Shown here: piece after piece, positions 1 to 10,896 of the stretch
How positions within the stretch are numbered: the first letter of the stretch is position 1
How the letters are laid out: every line of letters starts with the position of its first letter
NCBI GenBank assembly: GCA_949752795.1
Contig: OX457062.1
Coordinates: 87,471,777 to 87,535,776 of the forward strand
Source: Hyperoodon ampullatus
Taxonomy: Eukaryota > Chordata > Mammalia > Artiodactyla > Ziphiidae
Direction: 5' to 3'
DNA length: 64,000 bases
Program-made: the position numbers and the translations under genes
Notes under the pieces: generated by a model
The model's database searches: none
What the model saw: only the letters and a program-made list of their open reading frames with translations
Told to the model about the DNA's origin: nothing

Positions 1-329
1 TCAATTAACTATTTAATAGTCCTTAAAGAATTCTGACTATACTATTTACTTACTCCAGGCATACCTTTTCTTTCATAACAAAGAACACATTTTTGCTCCT
101 CCCTACACCTCTGGTCTTACTTTATTCTCCCTCCAAAAGTGTTACTCCCTGTCTTCAAGCTCCACTTTCTTTTATTTGGGTTCTATGATCCATGAACCAT
201 CCTGCCCATATCTACTTCACAATGTGAAATTCTAATCATACTTCAGGTATGTCTTCATATTACCTTCCATTTCTCCTTTATTACAATTACTACAGTTTAC
301 AAATGCATATTAATACGTGAGACCACGTG
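1..329. other. Unannotated AT-rich unique sequence
   Basis: No open frame of note, repeat signature or regulatory motif could be recognised here. Confidence 0.5.
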
Positions 330-578
330 CAGTTGGCTGTTGAACAATACAGGTTTGAACTGTGCGGGTCCACTTACACGCAGATTTTTTCAATAGTAAA
401 TACTGCAGTGTTACATTATCTGTGGTTGGTTGAATCCACAGATGCAGAACTGGAGCGATACAGATGAAACACGTATATGGAGGAACTGTACATATGGAGG
501 ACTGATTATAAATTATATGTGGATTTTCGGCTGTGCTGAGGGTTGGTACCCTTAACCCTTGCATTGTTCAAAAGTCAA
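330..578 (+). mobile_element. Tigger2/MER8-like DNA transposon remnant (non-autonomous)
   Basis: The left edge (CAGTTGGCTGTTGAACAATA) and the right edge (ending CATTGTTCAAAAGTCAA) resemble the inverted termini of mariner-type Tigger2 elements and their MER8 derivatives, which begin CAGTTGACCCTTGAACAA. The interior keeps the family phrases TTTGAACTGTGCGGGTCCAC and GTGGATTTTCGGCTGTGC. About 250 bp remain and no transposase is present. The termini are mutual inverted repeats, so strand is nominal. It is an old, immobile fossil. Confidence 0.75.
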
Positions 579-612
579 TCATACAAAGTTAAGATGCTTT
601 TAATTGTAATAT

Positions 613-1298
613 AAAAATATGTTTCAAATAGAACTACCATATGACCCAGCAATCCCACTACTGGGCATATACCCTGAGAAAACCATAATTCAAAAAGAGA
701 CATGTACCAAAATGTTCATAGCAGCCCTATTTACAATAGCCCGGAGATGGAAACAACCTAAGTGTCCATCATTGGATGAATGGGTAAAGAAGATGTGGCA
801 CATATATACAATGGAATATTACTCAGCCATAAAAAGAAACGAAATTGAGCTATTTGTAATGAGGTGGATGGACCTAGAGCCTGTCATACAGAGTGAAGTA
901 AGTCAGAAAGAGAAAGACAAATACTGTATGCTGACACATATATATGGAATTTAAGAAAAAAAAATGTCATGAAGAACATAGGGGTAAGACAGGAATAAAG
1001 ACACAGACCTACTTGAGAATGGACTTGAGGATATGGGGAGGGGGAAGGGTAAGCTGTGACAAAGTGAAAGAGCGGCATGGACATATATACACTACCAAAC
1101 GTAAGGTAGATAGCTAGTGGGAAGCAGCCGCATGGCACAGGGAGATCAGCTCGGTGCTTTGTGACCGCCTGGAGGGGTGGGATAGGGAGGGTGGGAGGGA
1201 GACGCAAAAGGGAGGGGATATGGGAACATATATATATGTATAACTGATTAAATTTGTTATAAAGCAAAAAAAATAAATATAAAAAAATATGTTTCAAA
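613..1298 (+). mobile_element. 5'-truncated L1 (3' end only) with 16-bp target-site duplication
   Basis: The end of L1 ORF2 is followed by an L1 3' untranslated region and an A-rich tail. The sequence AAAAATATGTTTCAAA occurs exactly at 613-628 and again at 1283-1298, so the insert itself is about 629-1282. Truncation at the 5' end, an A-rich 3' end and a perfect duplication are the normal products of target-primed reverse transcription. The duplication starts with an A run, as expected for the L1 endonuclease site. The perfect repeat suggests a fairly recent insertion compared with the MIRs nearby. Confidence 0.93.
629..954 (+). pseudogene. L1 ORF2 C-terminal fragment
   Basis: An open frame of about 108 codons matches the carboxy end of L1 ORF2p, with the characteristic phrases [32 protein letters not shown] and a terminal HIYGI before the stop. 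Intact ORF2p is about 1,275 residues with endonuclease, reverse transcriptase and a cysteine-rich C-terminal part; only the extreme C-terminus is here. No promoter or start belongs to this frame, so it is a dead retroposon fragment. Confidence 0.9.
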
Positions 1299-1811
1299 CC
1301 TTTGCTTAAATAATAAGGGTTCCTTGCCCTTTCATTGTAAGGAGTTCCTTGGTCAACTAATCATGTTGCTCCTTTTCTGATCTCTGGGAGGATCTCTCTT
1401 GTCCAATATCTATCTTGGTCACAACTTAAAGGGACAGTAGGAAGGATGCAGTCTTACTGCTTTAAGAGTTCACTTTGATATGAGTTTAAGGACTTGGAAA
1501 TTGCTCAGGGCCAAGAAATCACAGCCAAGTTTGGGATTATATTTACTGAGTGAAAACTTGGTGGCTTCCAACTAAAAACATTTGTTTTCTTGTCTTCCTC
1601 CCAGTGCTGAGATTGAGACCTCATTGGTTTGCAGTATTTCTAGTGTTTATAGAATGCTCTTCTGTCTAATAAATTTCTATGGTAAAAATAAAAAAAGATG
1701 GCCTCCTGCAGCAGAGTCTAAAAGGCTGGCCCTGAATCAGAGTTGCTGCATTGTAAATTGCAGTGTCAAATGTTTCCTAGTCTCACCACTTCAGTATCTT
1801 CCCAGAGATAC
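1299..1811. other. Unannotated unique sequence
   Basis: No recognisable repeat or gene. A 77-codon frame at 1582-1815 lacks any family resemblance and has no splice or start support. Confidence 0.5.
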
Positions 1812-1970
1812 TTAACCTCTATGTGCTTCTGTTACTTTATCTGTAAATAAGAACAATAATTATTAGTTCTCACAATGATTATAATAGTTAATAAGTTAAT
1901 CCCTATAAGGTATTCAGAACAATGCCAGACACCTAATAAGCATGTATTAAGTGTTAACTATTGTTTTATC
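1812..1970 (+). mobile_element. MIR SINE, sense
   Basis: Degenerate MIR core and tail: TTAACCTCTATGTGCTTCTG..., TTTATCTGTAAATAAG, then AACAATGCCAGACACCTAATAAG, matching the MIR phrases for 'cctcagtttcctcatctgtaaaatggg' and 'agtgcctggcacatagtaag'. Ancient mammalian SINE, heavily mutated. Confidence 0.7.
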
Positions 1971-2869
1971 ATTATTTGATGGATTTCACTTTATTTTTAT
2001 GCTTCACAAAAATGAACAGATTTTTATGCTCTGTACTATTAATTAGTTATGATGAATTTGTTCAGAAAAAAATCTTCCTCATTAAGTCTTGATGTAGGGA
2101 CAAGTTCAACTGAATGCAAAGTTGACTGAAAACAGTTGCTTCCTCCCCCCAACCAATTAGTGGGAATGAGCACAAGAGAATCTTTCGGAATACCCACATG
2201 TGAATACTCCCCAAATTCCTTCCAGGCATAGGCTTCAAGAATGATGGTTACTACTTGTACCCACTGGATTTGAAGGAGAGGAAGTAGGGTGACACGGCAT
2301 GGCCTTGTGTCACTGGGGGAAGAATATCTATTCCAGAAGGAGGATGCCTGCACAGTCATGAACCCTGCCTTTAGCCTCTTAGAAGGCATAAACACTGAAC
2401 CCAAGTGCATTAGCCCTTCTCCATGCCTTTCCAATCAGCACTGCAAAAATAAACAGTTTATACATTTAAAGTAACCCAAGACTACCCTCACCAATTATTT
2501 TATAAGGATCCCTTGGAAGACAAACACGTTCCCCCGCTCCTCAGCCCACAGCAGCCATTTGTCTGCCATGAGCTGTTGGAGGGCTGAGTAGCTTGCTTTC
2601 CTGGGGCTCGAGGCCCAGAGCTATTTTGAGTAATAGGGTACCTGTATATCTTCCACTCTCTGGTGTAGTGCCCTATCATCTTAAGTTTCCCTCTCTACAA
2701 AGCCTTCCTACCTCTCCACCTGACTGATGTTTCCTATTCCTGGAGTATTTGAACACCAGTTGTTGTCCCAGGGAAGTAGATGGGGTTGGGGCCCAAATAA
2801 GCAGTAGCAGAGCTGTTACTGGAATTTCTTGTGCTCAGAGCCCTGGGAATAAAACAAAATCCACCTCTT
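1971..2869. other. Unannotated unique sequence
   Basis: Overlapping antiparallel open frames of 131 and 61 codons occur around 2039-2474, but neither resembles a known protein. No repeat family is recognised. Confidence 0.45.
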
Positions 2870-3010
2870 CTGAGCACATACTATAGGCCAGAGACTGTGT
2901 AATTTGATTTAATCCACATTAATGTGATGCCTGGTGCATATGATAAACCCTTCCTTAAAATGAGACAACTGAACCCAAGATGACACAGCCAGTCAGTGGA
3001 TGACATGTCT
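2870..3010 (-). mobile_element. MIR SINE, antisense, degraded
   Basis: TGAGCACATACTATAGGCCAGAGAC, then TAAAATGAGACAACTGAACC and GATGACACAGCCAGTCAGTGG, follow the order expected for a reverse-complemented MIR, including its 'gaggaaactgaggc' and 'tcacacagctagtaagtgg' segments. Confidence 0.65.
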
Positions 3011-3204
3011 CTGAGATGCCACCTACTTTGTTCCAATGCCATCCTCTTTCTGCTATGATGTGCTGTTTCCTACAAGAACAGGTAGCATGCACTTCATGAC
3101 TCTCATGTGCTGGATATGGAACAGAGAGATTAATGAGCACAATTGTCAATCATCATAAGGAGCCGTTCAGGGAGGCACGGATCAGATAGGGAAGCTAAAG
3201 TTCC

Positions 3205-3300
3205 TTTTATTCTTCACATTATTCATGGTCACATCACTGGAAAGTGATAGATCTGATATTTAAACTCAGGACTCTTTTCCAAAGCACACACTCTTTCCAA
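3205..3300 (-). mobile_element. MIR SINE 5' part, antisense
   Basis: GTCACATCACTGGAAAGTGATAG... followed by TTTAAACTCAGGACTC and a 'cacactcttt' motif matches the reversed tRNA-like part of MIR. It lies about 200 bp beyond the preceding MIR piece, so it may be a separate copy. Confidence 0.5.
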
Positions 3301-3499
3301 TTTATATTTCTCATTATTATCTGAGCAAACAATCTTTTAATCCTATCTGATCTCATCTTCTCCAATTTTACCAGAGTCAATAGCTGTGAATCTGAGTACA
3401 TTGTGCTTCCTGCTAAGGAACTAAATTTCTTAACTTATTGGGCAGTTATTTCTGATCTTTTTCTCTTTCATTAATCTGGGGATTTTTTTTTCATCTTGC

Positions 3500-3501
<2 letters not shown>

Positions 3502-3570
<69 letters not shown>
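3502..3570. repeat. Compound microsatellite (TC)n-(AT)n
   Basis: About 14 TC units (3502-3530) pass directly into 20 AT units (3531-3570). Likely length-polymorphic. Confidence 0.97.
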
Positions 3571-3573
<3 letters not shown>

Positions 3574-4575
3574 TTTTTCCTGTGAAGACCTCATTAAGAA
3601 ACTACTATTCCTTTGAGGTCATTTTGACCTTAGTTAAGTGACCCTCCCAACATCCTTTGGAAAATCAAAGTTTCATAGTAATTAGCATAAAGGCCTGGGT
3701 TTTTATTAAGTCTAGAATAGGTAGGAGTTCTGGGATAAAATACCTGAAGCTCTAACAGACCCTAGAGCTAGATAAACATTTTGTTTCTCACCTGAAAACC
3801 TTTGTACTCGAAAAACTTTGTACTCTTTACCCTCCTGATCAATTGTCAATTAGTGTGAGCTGGGCCTGGGAGGAGGATTGAGTTTATTAATAAATACGAT
3901 TATATCAGAAATTCTATCAGAGTTAGCTGAGAAAATGAGTGGATGAAGATAAAGTAGCATTATTTCTAGAAACCCTCCCTGTAAACTTCTTATTAGAGAG
4001 AAAGAGACTTCTCTGAATCCAACCTAAGTTTCAACCAAAGGCAGGATCACGGTTTTAGAGGGTCTCAATAATGCTTAGGATTCAAATTTGGTATTAACCT
4101 AAAATGAGGTTAACAGCTTCAGAGTTGATGCTACATAAAATTCTTTTTGTAGCATATAAAGTTTGTTGTGGAAGTAGTAAACATATTGGGTAATATTTTA
4201 AATGCCCAAATCCCTCTTCTCTCAAAATCTATTAACTTTGGGCGAGACATAAACTAGTTACACTCCCTGATTGATAAGAAACCAAATGAAAAATAGAAGT
4301 TGATAATAGCAGGGGATACTGTTGTCAAATCGGTGGTGGCCCTCCTTCTTCTTAGCTAATAGGGATCTTTTCTTGAACTCTTTTGTAAAAAAAGTCCAGG
4401 GCTGGAATGAAGGAATCTCATCTCCTTCCTCCACCAGTGTCCCCTACTCCTCAACCCTGAATTATACCTTCTTAACCCCTTGTTTTATTGCTTGTCTGTC
4501 TCACTAGATCATAACTCCAGCATTGCCCAGATGGGGTGTATGATTTATCAAACTCTCCTCCATGCTAGTATTCTT
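3571..4575. other. Unannotated unique sequence
   Basis: No repeat family or coding region recognised. Short frames only, such as a 61-codon frame at 4322-4507. Confidence 0.5.
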
Positions 4576-4577
4576 CT

Positions 4578-4768
4578 AACATTTTTCAAGGATTAATTTA
4601 TTAAAATTTCTTAATACCCCCAATCAGGTAGCGAATATCATTATATCTATTTTGCATCTGAAGAAATCAAGACCCACATAGGTTAAGTAACTTGCAAGAC
4701 CACCCAACTAGTAAGTGGATTTGAACTTGGAAAGTCAGTTGCCAGAGTCAAAACTCCAAACTACCAAG
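4578..4768 (-). mobile_element. MIR SINE, antisense
   Basis: TTTTGCATCTGAAGAAATCAAG, GGTTAAGTAACTTGCAAGAC and CAACTAGTAAGTGGATTTGA match the reversed MIR core in order, followed by a diverged tRNA-like end. Confidence 0.75.
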
Positions 4769-4799
4769 ATATATTGCCAAAATAAATGGTTGTTGAATG

Positions 4800-5160
4800 A
4801 ATGTCTTTAGTCTATATTAATGTATTACATATGGATACATTCTGTAGGTAATAATTTAGCATATTTATATATATTTATGTTAAGCATATAACATCTATGT
4901 ACTATATAGATTTATTTTATATTAAGGCCACTAGCATATTATATATCATCTCAATATTTATTTAACAAAGACACACACATATATAACATATATGGTATCT
5001 GGCTTTATAATTATTCCACAAATATTTGTCAGGGTAATATATTATATATTGTTATATATAATATATATATAACAAATGAATATTGCATTCTTTATATATA
5101 ATTTATAAATCATGAATATAGAATTAATACTAATATTTGTTTAATGAATAAATGAACACA
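4800..5160. repeat. AT-rich low-complexity region
   Basis: Long runs of TATATA/ATATAT, with self-complementary stretches around 5037-5095. No coding signal. The left edge has TTGTTGAATGAATG, which could be the end of an L2 tail, but too little remains to call it. Confidence 0.75.
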
Positions 5161-6540
5161 ATCCCTGTGGTCAGCTTAGCCTAGTGCCTCCTTTACTGTT
5201 CTCTTCTTTGCCCTTTGCCTGTGACTCTGGTGTCAATCAAATGATTCATGCTACTAGCTTACCCTGATAAAAGACACACCTTGTATTTGGCAATTAAATG
5301 AGAGAGAAAAAAGTGACAACAAAGTCCTCTACATTATTTTTTTTTTAATGAGAAAACAATCTACAGTTTTGATCAGACAATAGACTGCAGCCTAAGAGAA
5401 GTTTGGGAATGTCCACTCTGTTGATACAGATTGTAGAATTCAGGCAACATTCCCAGGTTGGAAATTGGGCAAGAGATGACCATTAGAACCAAGAATAAAG
5501 GAATTAAGGGTCCTTGATTATATATATATTGCCTCATCCAGGAACCAGAGTAGCCAGACAGATCTTCAATGAAATACCTCCAGCTTGGATATAGAAGGAG
5601 CTCTCTCTCTCTCTCTCTCTGTCTTTATGTTTATGTATATATTCCTTTGTTGGTCAAATAAAGTTGTTTGTATTCATGCTGTTGCTTTAAGACCCCGGTT
5701 TTTAGTGAGAGCTTCCATTTTCCCAGAGCAGTTCAAATGAACATGCAATTGAAAACAGATGTGGGCTCCAGCATGTTATTGCACAAGGGCGAATGGGGCA
5801 CAGGGAGGGAAAGAGGGGGAGGTGGCAGGGACGGCGCGAAGGGACCTTCAGCAGCCCCAGGACTCTCATCACTCGAGGGGGTCTGAACTCCAAATTCCAC
5901 CAGCCTGCACTCCGAAAATGAACTCCTAACAGAAAACAGATGGGGTGGCCCTCGAGGTGGGGGAGGGGAGACGGAGTGAGGCCTGATGGGGAAAGTGCGG
6001 TGAGGAAGGTGAGAGAGCAAGCAAAGTCAGAAACGTGGAGAGAGTGGGTTTATTCACATGCCCATGTAAAGAAAGAAAAGCGCTAGAGGAGGTGATGGGA
6101 GTTGGGGGTGAAACATGCCCAGAACACCTAGCGCCTCCTGCAGACACAATTTCCATTGTTTTTTGCCCCGCTGAGAAGAACCAGTGACATTAAGACGCTG
6201 GAGGAGCAGGGATCTTCAAGCCAGATTTTTTTTTTCTTCTTTTTGCCTGGGAAACATCTCATCCAAACAGAACACTTGCTTTTGCAAATGCCAGTAGTCC
6301 TGATAAATCAAACTCACTGGAGTCAGCACAATCCTCATGTTACTTTCCATCAGGGCTTTGTCTGAGCAGAGGCATGCCAAGGGGTGTCTGCTGCGGGGGA
6401 GGAGGGAGCTGGTCCAATGCATAGTCTGGACATTAATACCTCCTGGGTCTTTCCATCCTGGGAACCAGAGTTAATTCCCTTCTCTTTTCTCGGACCAGCT
6501 TATCAGAGATTTGACAGTTCCCAGATTTGAATGAAACATT
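5161..6540. other. Unique sequence with a locally GC-rich part
   Basis: A short (CT)n run lies at 5602-5620 and an AATAAA at about 5659 without an assignable transcript. From about 5790 to 6130 the composition is more G-rich, with scattered CpG, but CpG is too sparse for an island. Several overlapping frames of 60-95 codons on both strands are mutually inconsistent and look like composition artefacts. Confidence 0.5.
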
Positions 6541-6674
6541 TTTCCACCTTTCTTTTTCTTTTTTTCTTTCTTCCTTTTTCTATCTTTCTTTCTTTCTTTT
6601 TCTTTCTTTCTTTTTTCTTTCTTTTTCTTTCTTTCTTTCTTTCTTTCTTCCTTCCTTCCTTCCTTCCTTCCTTT

Positions 6675-6706
<32 letters not shown>

Positions 6707-6792
6707 TTTCTTTCTTTCTTTTTCTCTCTCTCTCCCTTTCTTCCTTCCTTTCTTTCTTTCTTTCTTCCTTTCTTTCTTTCTTTCTTTCTTTT

Positions 6793-6824
<32 letters not shown>

Positions 6825-6848
6825 TTTCTTTCTTTCTTTCTTTCTTTC
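6541..6848. repeat. Long (CTTT)n / polypyrimidine tract
   Basis: About 300 bp of nearly pure pyrimidine on the plus strand: CTTT units mixed with CCTT and CTCT blocks. The open frames of 108-115 codons on both strands (Ser/Phe/Leu-rich or Lys/Glu/Arg-rich) are by-products of the repeat. Confidence 0.98.
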
Positions 6849-7454
6849 ACAGCTTAATCCTCCCTCTTCAGTAAATGAGAGGAAGAAGTAGATAGCTATA
6901 CAGCTGGAGTGAATCTAAGTAGTATGCCATTTTGGGGTTTGCTAAGTTGTATATTAAGATTGCTGGGCTAACACTACATGCTTGGGGGGTTATTTGTCCC
7001 TAGATGTACTTATTTGGCAAAATAGCTTTAAATGTTCTCATGCATACCATATAATCATAAAGTAGTGACTCTCAATGGGAGGGGGGTGTTTGGGAGAGGG
7101 ATTTTGCCGCCTAGGAGACTTTGGCAATGCCTAAAGTCATTTTTGGTTGTTACTGGAATGGTGGTTACTGTCTTCATGGGTGAAGGCCAGGGATGCTGCT
7201 AAATAGCCTACAATTCACAGGACAGTACCCGTCAACAATGAATTATCCAGCCTAAAATGTCATCATGCCAATGTAGAGAAAATCTGATTATAAGTTTTAT
7301 ATGATCCATGTGACAATTTGAGGACAAGGATGACATGGATATATAAAATTCAGGGATCATTCTTGAATTTCATTTTAAGGTCATATCTTTAAAACCTTAT
7401 GCCCCCCCAAAAAAAAAACTGATGATGCTAATGATAAAACAGCAATAATATCTA
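6849..7454. other. Unannotated unique sequence
   Basis: Nothing recognised apart from short homopolymers near 7402-7420. Confidence 0.5.
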
Positions 7455-7632
7455 CAAATTTAATGCATTGTATGCCAAGGCACTGTTTCAAGTACTTTAC
7501 ATTATAATACACTTGTTTTTCACAACAATTTTATGAGATCTGTACAATGATTTTCCTAATTTACAGGAGAAGAAACAGGAACAGAGAGGTTTAGTAACCT
7601 CTGAGTTACTGAGGTCACTTAGCTAGTAAGTG
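7455..7632 (-). mobile_element. MIR SINE, antisense, left half (split copy)
   Basis: GCCAAGGCACTGTTTCAAGTACTTTACAT, TTTTATGAGATCTGTAC, GGAGAAGAAACAGGAACAGAGAGG and GCTAGTAAGTG match the reversed MIR consensus in order. The match stops abruptly at 7632 and resumes at 10897. Confidence 0.85.
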
Positions 7633-8430
7633 CAGGGCTGGCTTCATGGGTATTTAGCCTGTGCAATCACACAGGGCTCATGCTCCAGTGGGGCCCATGC
7701 TTGCTTTAATGTTCTATTATCACTGCCTTAAAATTCTTAATAATTTTATCACTGAACTTGTGTTTGTAAATGAAGGTCAATGGGCAATAGATCATGCATG
7801 TGAGCAGAAGAGGTATGTATAATATAGGAGTTGCTTTTTGGCTCAGTTGACATGGAGTGTTCATGGTTTCCCATGAACACAGAATTCCAGTGGGTCCACC
7901 ATGCATGTGGGTTCAGTGAGACTCAAAGCAAGTACAGTGTAAGCATGTTCTATCTATGACTAAGTACAGTCATTGGAAACCCAAGAAGTCACACTCTATT
8001 CAACCAGAACTTGCATTGAACACAGAAAGAAAGCAGGGGCATTCTAAGAAATGCAAATGTCCAGGCACCCTATCATATCCCTTCTTACTCATGTTACTTC
8101 CCTGTATTAGCCAACAACTTATGCTTGAAATGATCACTTAGAAGGAAGGGGAAAGATAGGACAGCCCATAATTTCTTTTCCTTTCAGTCCTCGCTTACTC
8201 ATCAGTAAGCCAACGGTACAGAGCATTGGTAGGTTGTTCACATATCAAAAAGTGAAATAAGAAACAGTTGACTTAGTTTTGTGCCATGTTTTCATGTTTT
8301 GGTAAGAATAAAATACCTATGCACATACGAGCTATGGAATAAGAATTGTGTAATTTCAGTGATCCTGCATATAATTTAACCGCTCTTATATTTGGATCAA
8401 AATTGGTATTGCACAATTTAAAGATGGATG
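7633..8430 (+). mobile_element. hAT-like DNA transposon, left part (split by L1)
   Basis: Starts CAGGGCTGGCTTCATGGGTA at 7633, where the host MIR breaks off. The matching right end, finishing ...TAGTTGTCCCTG at 10896, reads CAGGGACAACTAC on the opposite strand, so both ends begin CAGGG as hAT elements do. The phrase CACACAGGGCTCATGC recalls Zaphod/Tip100-type hAT elements, but the family is not certain. No transposase frame is recognisable. The part between 8431 and 10683 is a later L1. Confidence 0.6.
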
Positions 8431-10694
8431 CTTAATGGTGAAAAACTGAAACCATTTCCTCTAGATCAGGAACAAGACAAGGTTGCCCACTCTCACTGCT
8501 ATTATTCAACAGAGTTTTGGAAGTTTTAGCCACAGAAATCAGAGTAGAACAGGAAATAAAAGGAATCTAGATCAGAAAAGAAGAAGTAAAACTGTCACTG
8601 TTAGCAAATGACATGATACCATACACAGAGAATCCTAAAGATGCTACCAGAAAACTACTAGAGCTAATCAATGAATTTGGTAAAGTAACGGGATACAAAC
8701 TTAATGCACAGAAATCTCTTGCATTCCTATACACTAATGATGAAAAATCTGAAAGAGAAATTAAGGAAACACTCCCATTTACCATAGCAAAAAAAAAATT
8801 AAATACCTAGGAATGAACCTACTTAAGGAGGAAAAAGACCTGTATGTAGAAAACTATAAGACACTGATGAAAGAAACTAAAGATGATATAAACAGATGGA
8901 GAGATATACGATGTTCTTGCATTGGAAGAATCAACATTGTGAAAATGACTCTACTACCCAAAGCAATCTACAGATTCAATGCAATCCCTATCAAACTACC
9001 ACTGGCATTTTTCACAGAACTAGAAAAAAAAATTTCACAATTTGTATGGAAACACAGAAGACACCATATAGCCAAAGCAATCTTGAGAAAGAAAAACAGA
9101 GCTGGAGGAATCAGACTCCCTGACTTCAGACTATACTACAAAGCTACAGTAATCATGACAGTATGGTACTGGCACAAAAAACAGAAATATAGATCAAAGG
9201 AACAGGATAGAAACCCATGCACATATGGTCACCTTATCTTTCATAAAGGAGGCAAGAATATACAATGTAGAAAAGACAGCCTCTTCAACAAGTGGTGCTG
9301 GGAAAACTGGACAGCTACATGCAAAAGAATGAAATTAGATCACTTCCTAACACCATACACAAAAATAAACTCAAAATGGATTAAAGACCTAAGTGTAAGG
9401 CCAGACACTGTAAAACTCTTAGAGAAAAACATAGGAAGAACACTCTTTTACATAAATCACAGCAAGAACCTTTTTGACCCACCTCTTAGAGAAATGGAAA
9501 CAAAAACAAAAATAAGCAAATGGGACCTAATGAAACTTAAAAGCTTTTGCACAGCAAAGAAACCTATAAACAAGACAAAAAGACAACCCTCAGAATGGGA
9601 GAAAATATTTGCAAAAGAAGAAACTGCCAAAGGATTGATCTCTAAAATATACAAGCAGCTCATGCGGCTCAATATCAAAAAAACAAACAACCTAATCCAG
9701 AAATGGGCAGAAGATCTAAATAGACATTTCTCCAAAGAAGATATACAGATTTCCAACGGACACATGAAAGGGTGCTCAACATTACTAATCATTAGATAAA
9801 TGCAAATCAAAACTACAATGAGGTATCACCTCACTCTGGTCAGAATGGCCATCATCAAAAAATCTACAAGCAACAAATTCTGGAGAGGGTGTGGAGAAAA
9901 TGGAGCCCTCTTGCACTGTTGATAGGAATGTAAAGTGTTACAGCCACTATGGAGAACAGTATGGAGGTTCCTTAAAAAAGTAAAAATGGAGCTACCATAT
10001 GACCCAGCAATCCCATTACTGGGCATATACCCTGAGAAAACCAGAATTCAAAAAGTGTCATGTACCACAATGTTCATTGCAGCTCTATTTACAATAGCCA
10101 GGACATGGAAACAACCTAAGCATCTGTCGACAGATGAATGGATAAAGAAGATGTGGCACGTATATACAATGGAACATTACTCAGCCATAAAAAGGAGTGG
10201 AATTGAGTTATTTGTAGTGAGGTGGGTGGACCTAGAATCTGTCATACAGATTGAAGTAAGTCAGAAAGATAAAAACAAATACCATATGCTAATACATATA
10301 TATGGAATCTAAAAAAAAAAAAAGGTTCTAATGAACCTAGGGGCAGGACAGGAATAAAGACGTAGATGTAGAGAATGGACTTGAGGACACGGGGAGGGGG
10401 AAGGGTAAGCTGAGACGAAGTGAGAGAGTGGCACGGACATATATACACTACCAAACGTAAAATAGATAGCTAGTGGGAAGCAGCTGCATCACACAAGGAG
10501 ATCAACTCAGTGCTTTGTGACCACCTAGAGGGCTGGGATAGGGAGGGTGGGAGGGAGATGCAAGAGGGATGAGATATGGGGATATATGTATAAGTATAGC
10601 TGATTCACTTTGTTATACAGCAGAAACTAACACACCATTGTAAAGCAATTATACTCCAATAAAGATGTTAAATAAAAAAAAATAAGAATGGATG
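8421..10694 (+). mobile_element. 5'-truncated L1, 2.25 kb, with imperfect target-site duplication
   Basis: The insert proper is about 8431-10683. It covers L1 ORF2 from the reverse transcriptase domain to its end, the whole 3' untranslated region (GGGGAGGGGGAAGGGTAAGC, then ATTATACTCCAATAAAGATG) and a short A tail. Flanks read AAGATGGATG at 8421-8430 and AAGAATGGATG at 10684-10694, a target duplication with one inserted base. It sits inside the hAT-like element and is therefore younger than it. Confidence 0.88.
8431..10312 (+). pseudogene. L1 ORF2 (reverse transcriptase to C-terminus), disrupted
   Basis: Remnant of L1 ORF2p, the endonuclease/reverse transcriptase that copies L1 RNA into chromosomal DNA. 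The endonuclease domain is absent. The frame begins near GEKLKPFPL, shifts by a lost base near 8463, and continues with the conserved [14 protein letters not shown] motif. The catalytic FADD-like motif appears as LLANDM (about 8600-8615), so a catalytic aspartate is replaced by asparagine. Further breaks are a stop near 8567, a shift in the A run near 8790-8800, a stop ending the 328-codon frame 8813-9799, and a stop near 9920. The last frame, 9935-10312, ends in the usual HIYGI. Clearly inactive. Confidence 0.92.
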
Positions 10695-10896
10695 GTAAAA
10701 TTTTGTGCTGATAAATTAAAATTGTAGAATGACATTAAATCACAAATAAAACACCATGACAAGAAGGAGAAACCATGGAAGAAAGAAAAAGCTTCATATT
10801 TTTGTATCTTTAATGGCATTTTCTCCCTGACTTTTTGACAAGGGATCCTGCATTTTTAGTTCGAGCTGGGCCCTGCAAATTATGTAGTTGTCCCTG
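10684..10896 (+). mobile_element. hAT-like DNA transposon, right part
   Basis: Continuation of the element starting at 7633, after the L1. It ends TTGTCCCTG at 10896, where MIR sequence resumes. Its inner part has GGGCCCTGCAAATTATG near the terminus, a 'cagggccc'-type motif like the one near the left end. Confidence 0.55.

Noticed and set aside
5790..6150. Possible CpG island or promoter
   Set aside because: Locally G-rich, but CpG dinucleotides are few and no start site, TATA box or downstream gene could be identified.
6503..6874. Overlapping 108-115-codon frames on both strands
   Set aside because: They are translations of the CTTT tract: Lys/Glu/Arg-rich one way and Ser/Phe/Leu-rich the other. 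Open frames are automatic in such a repeat.
8813..9799. 328-codon open frame as a possible gene
   Set aside because: It is the L1 ORF2 middle part with frame breaks on both sides and no endonuclease domain or start.
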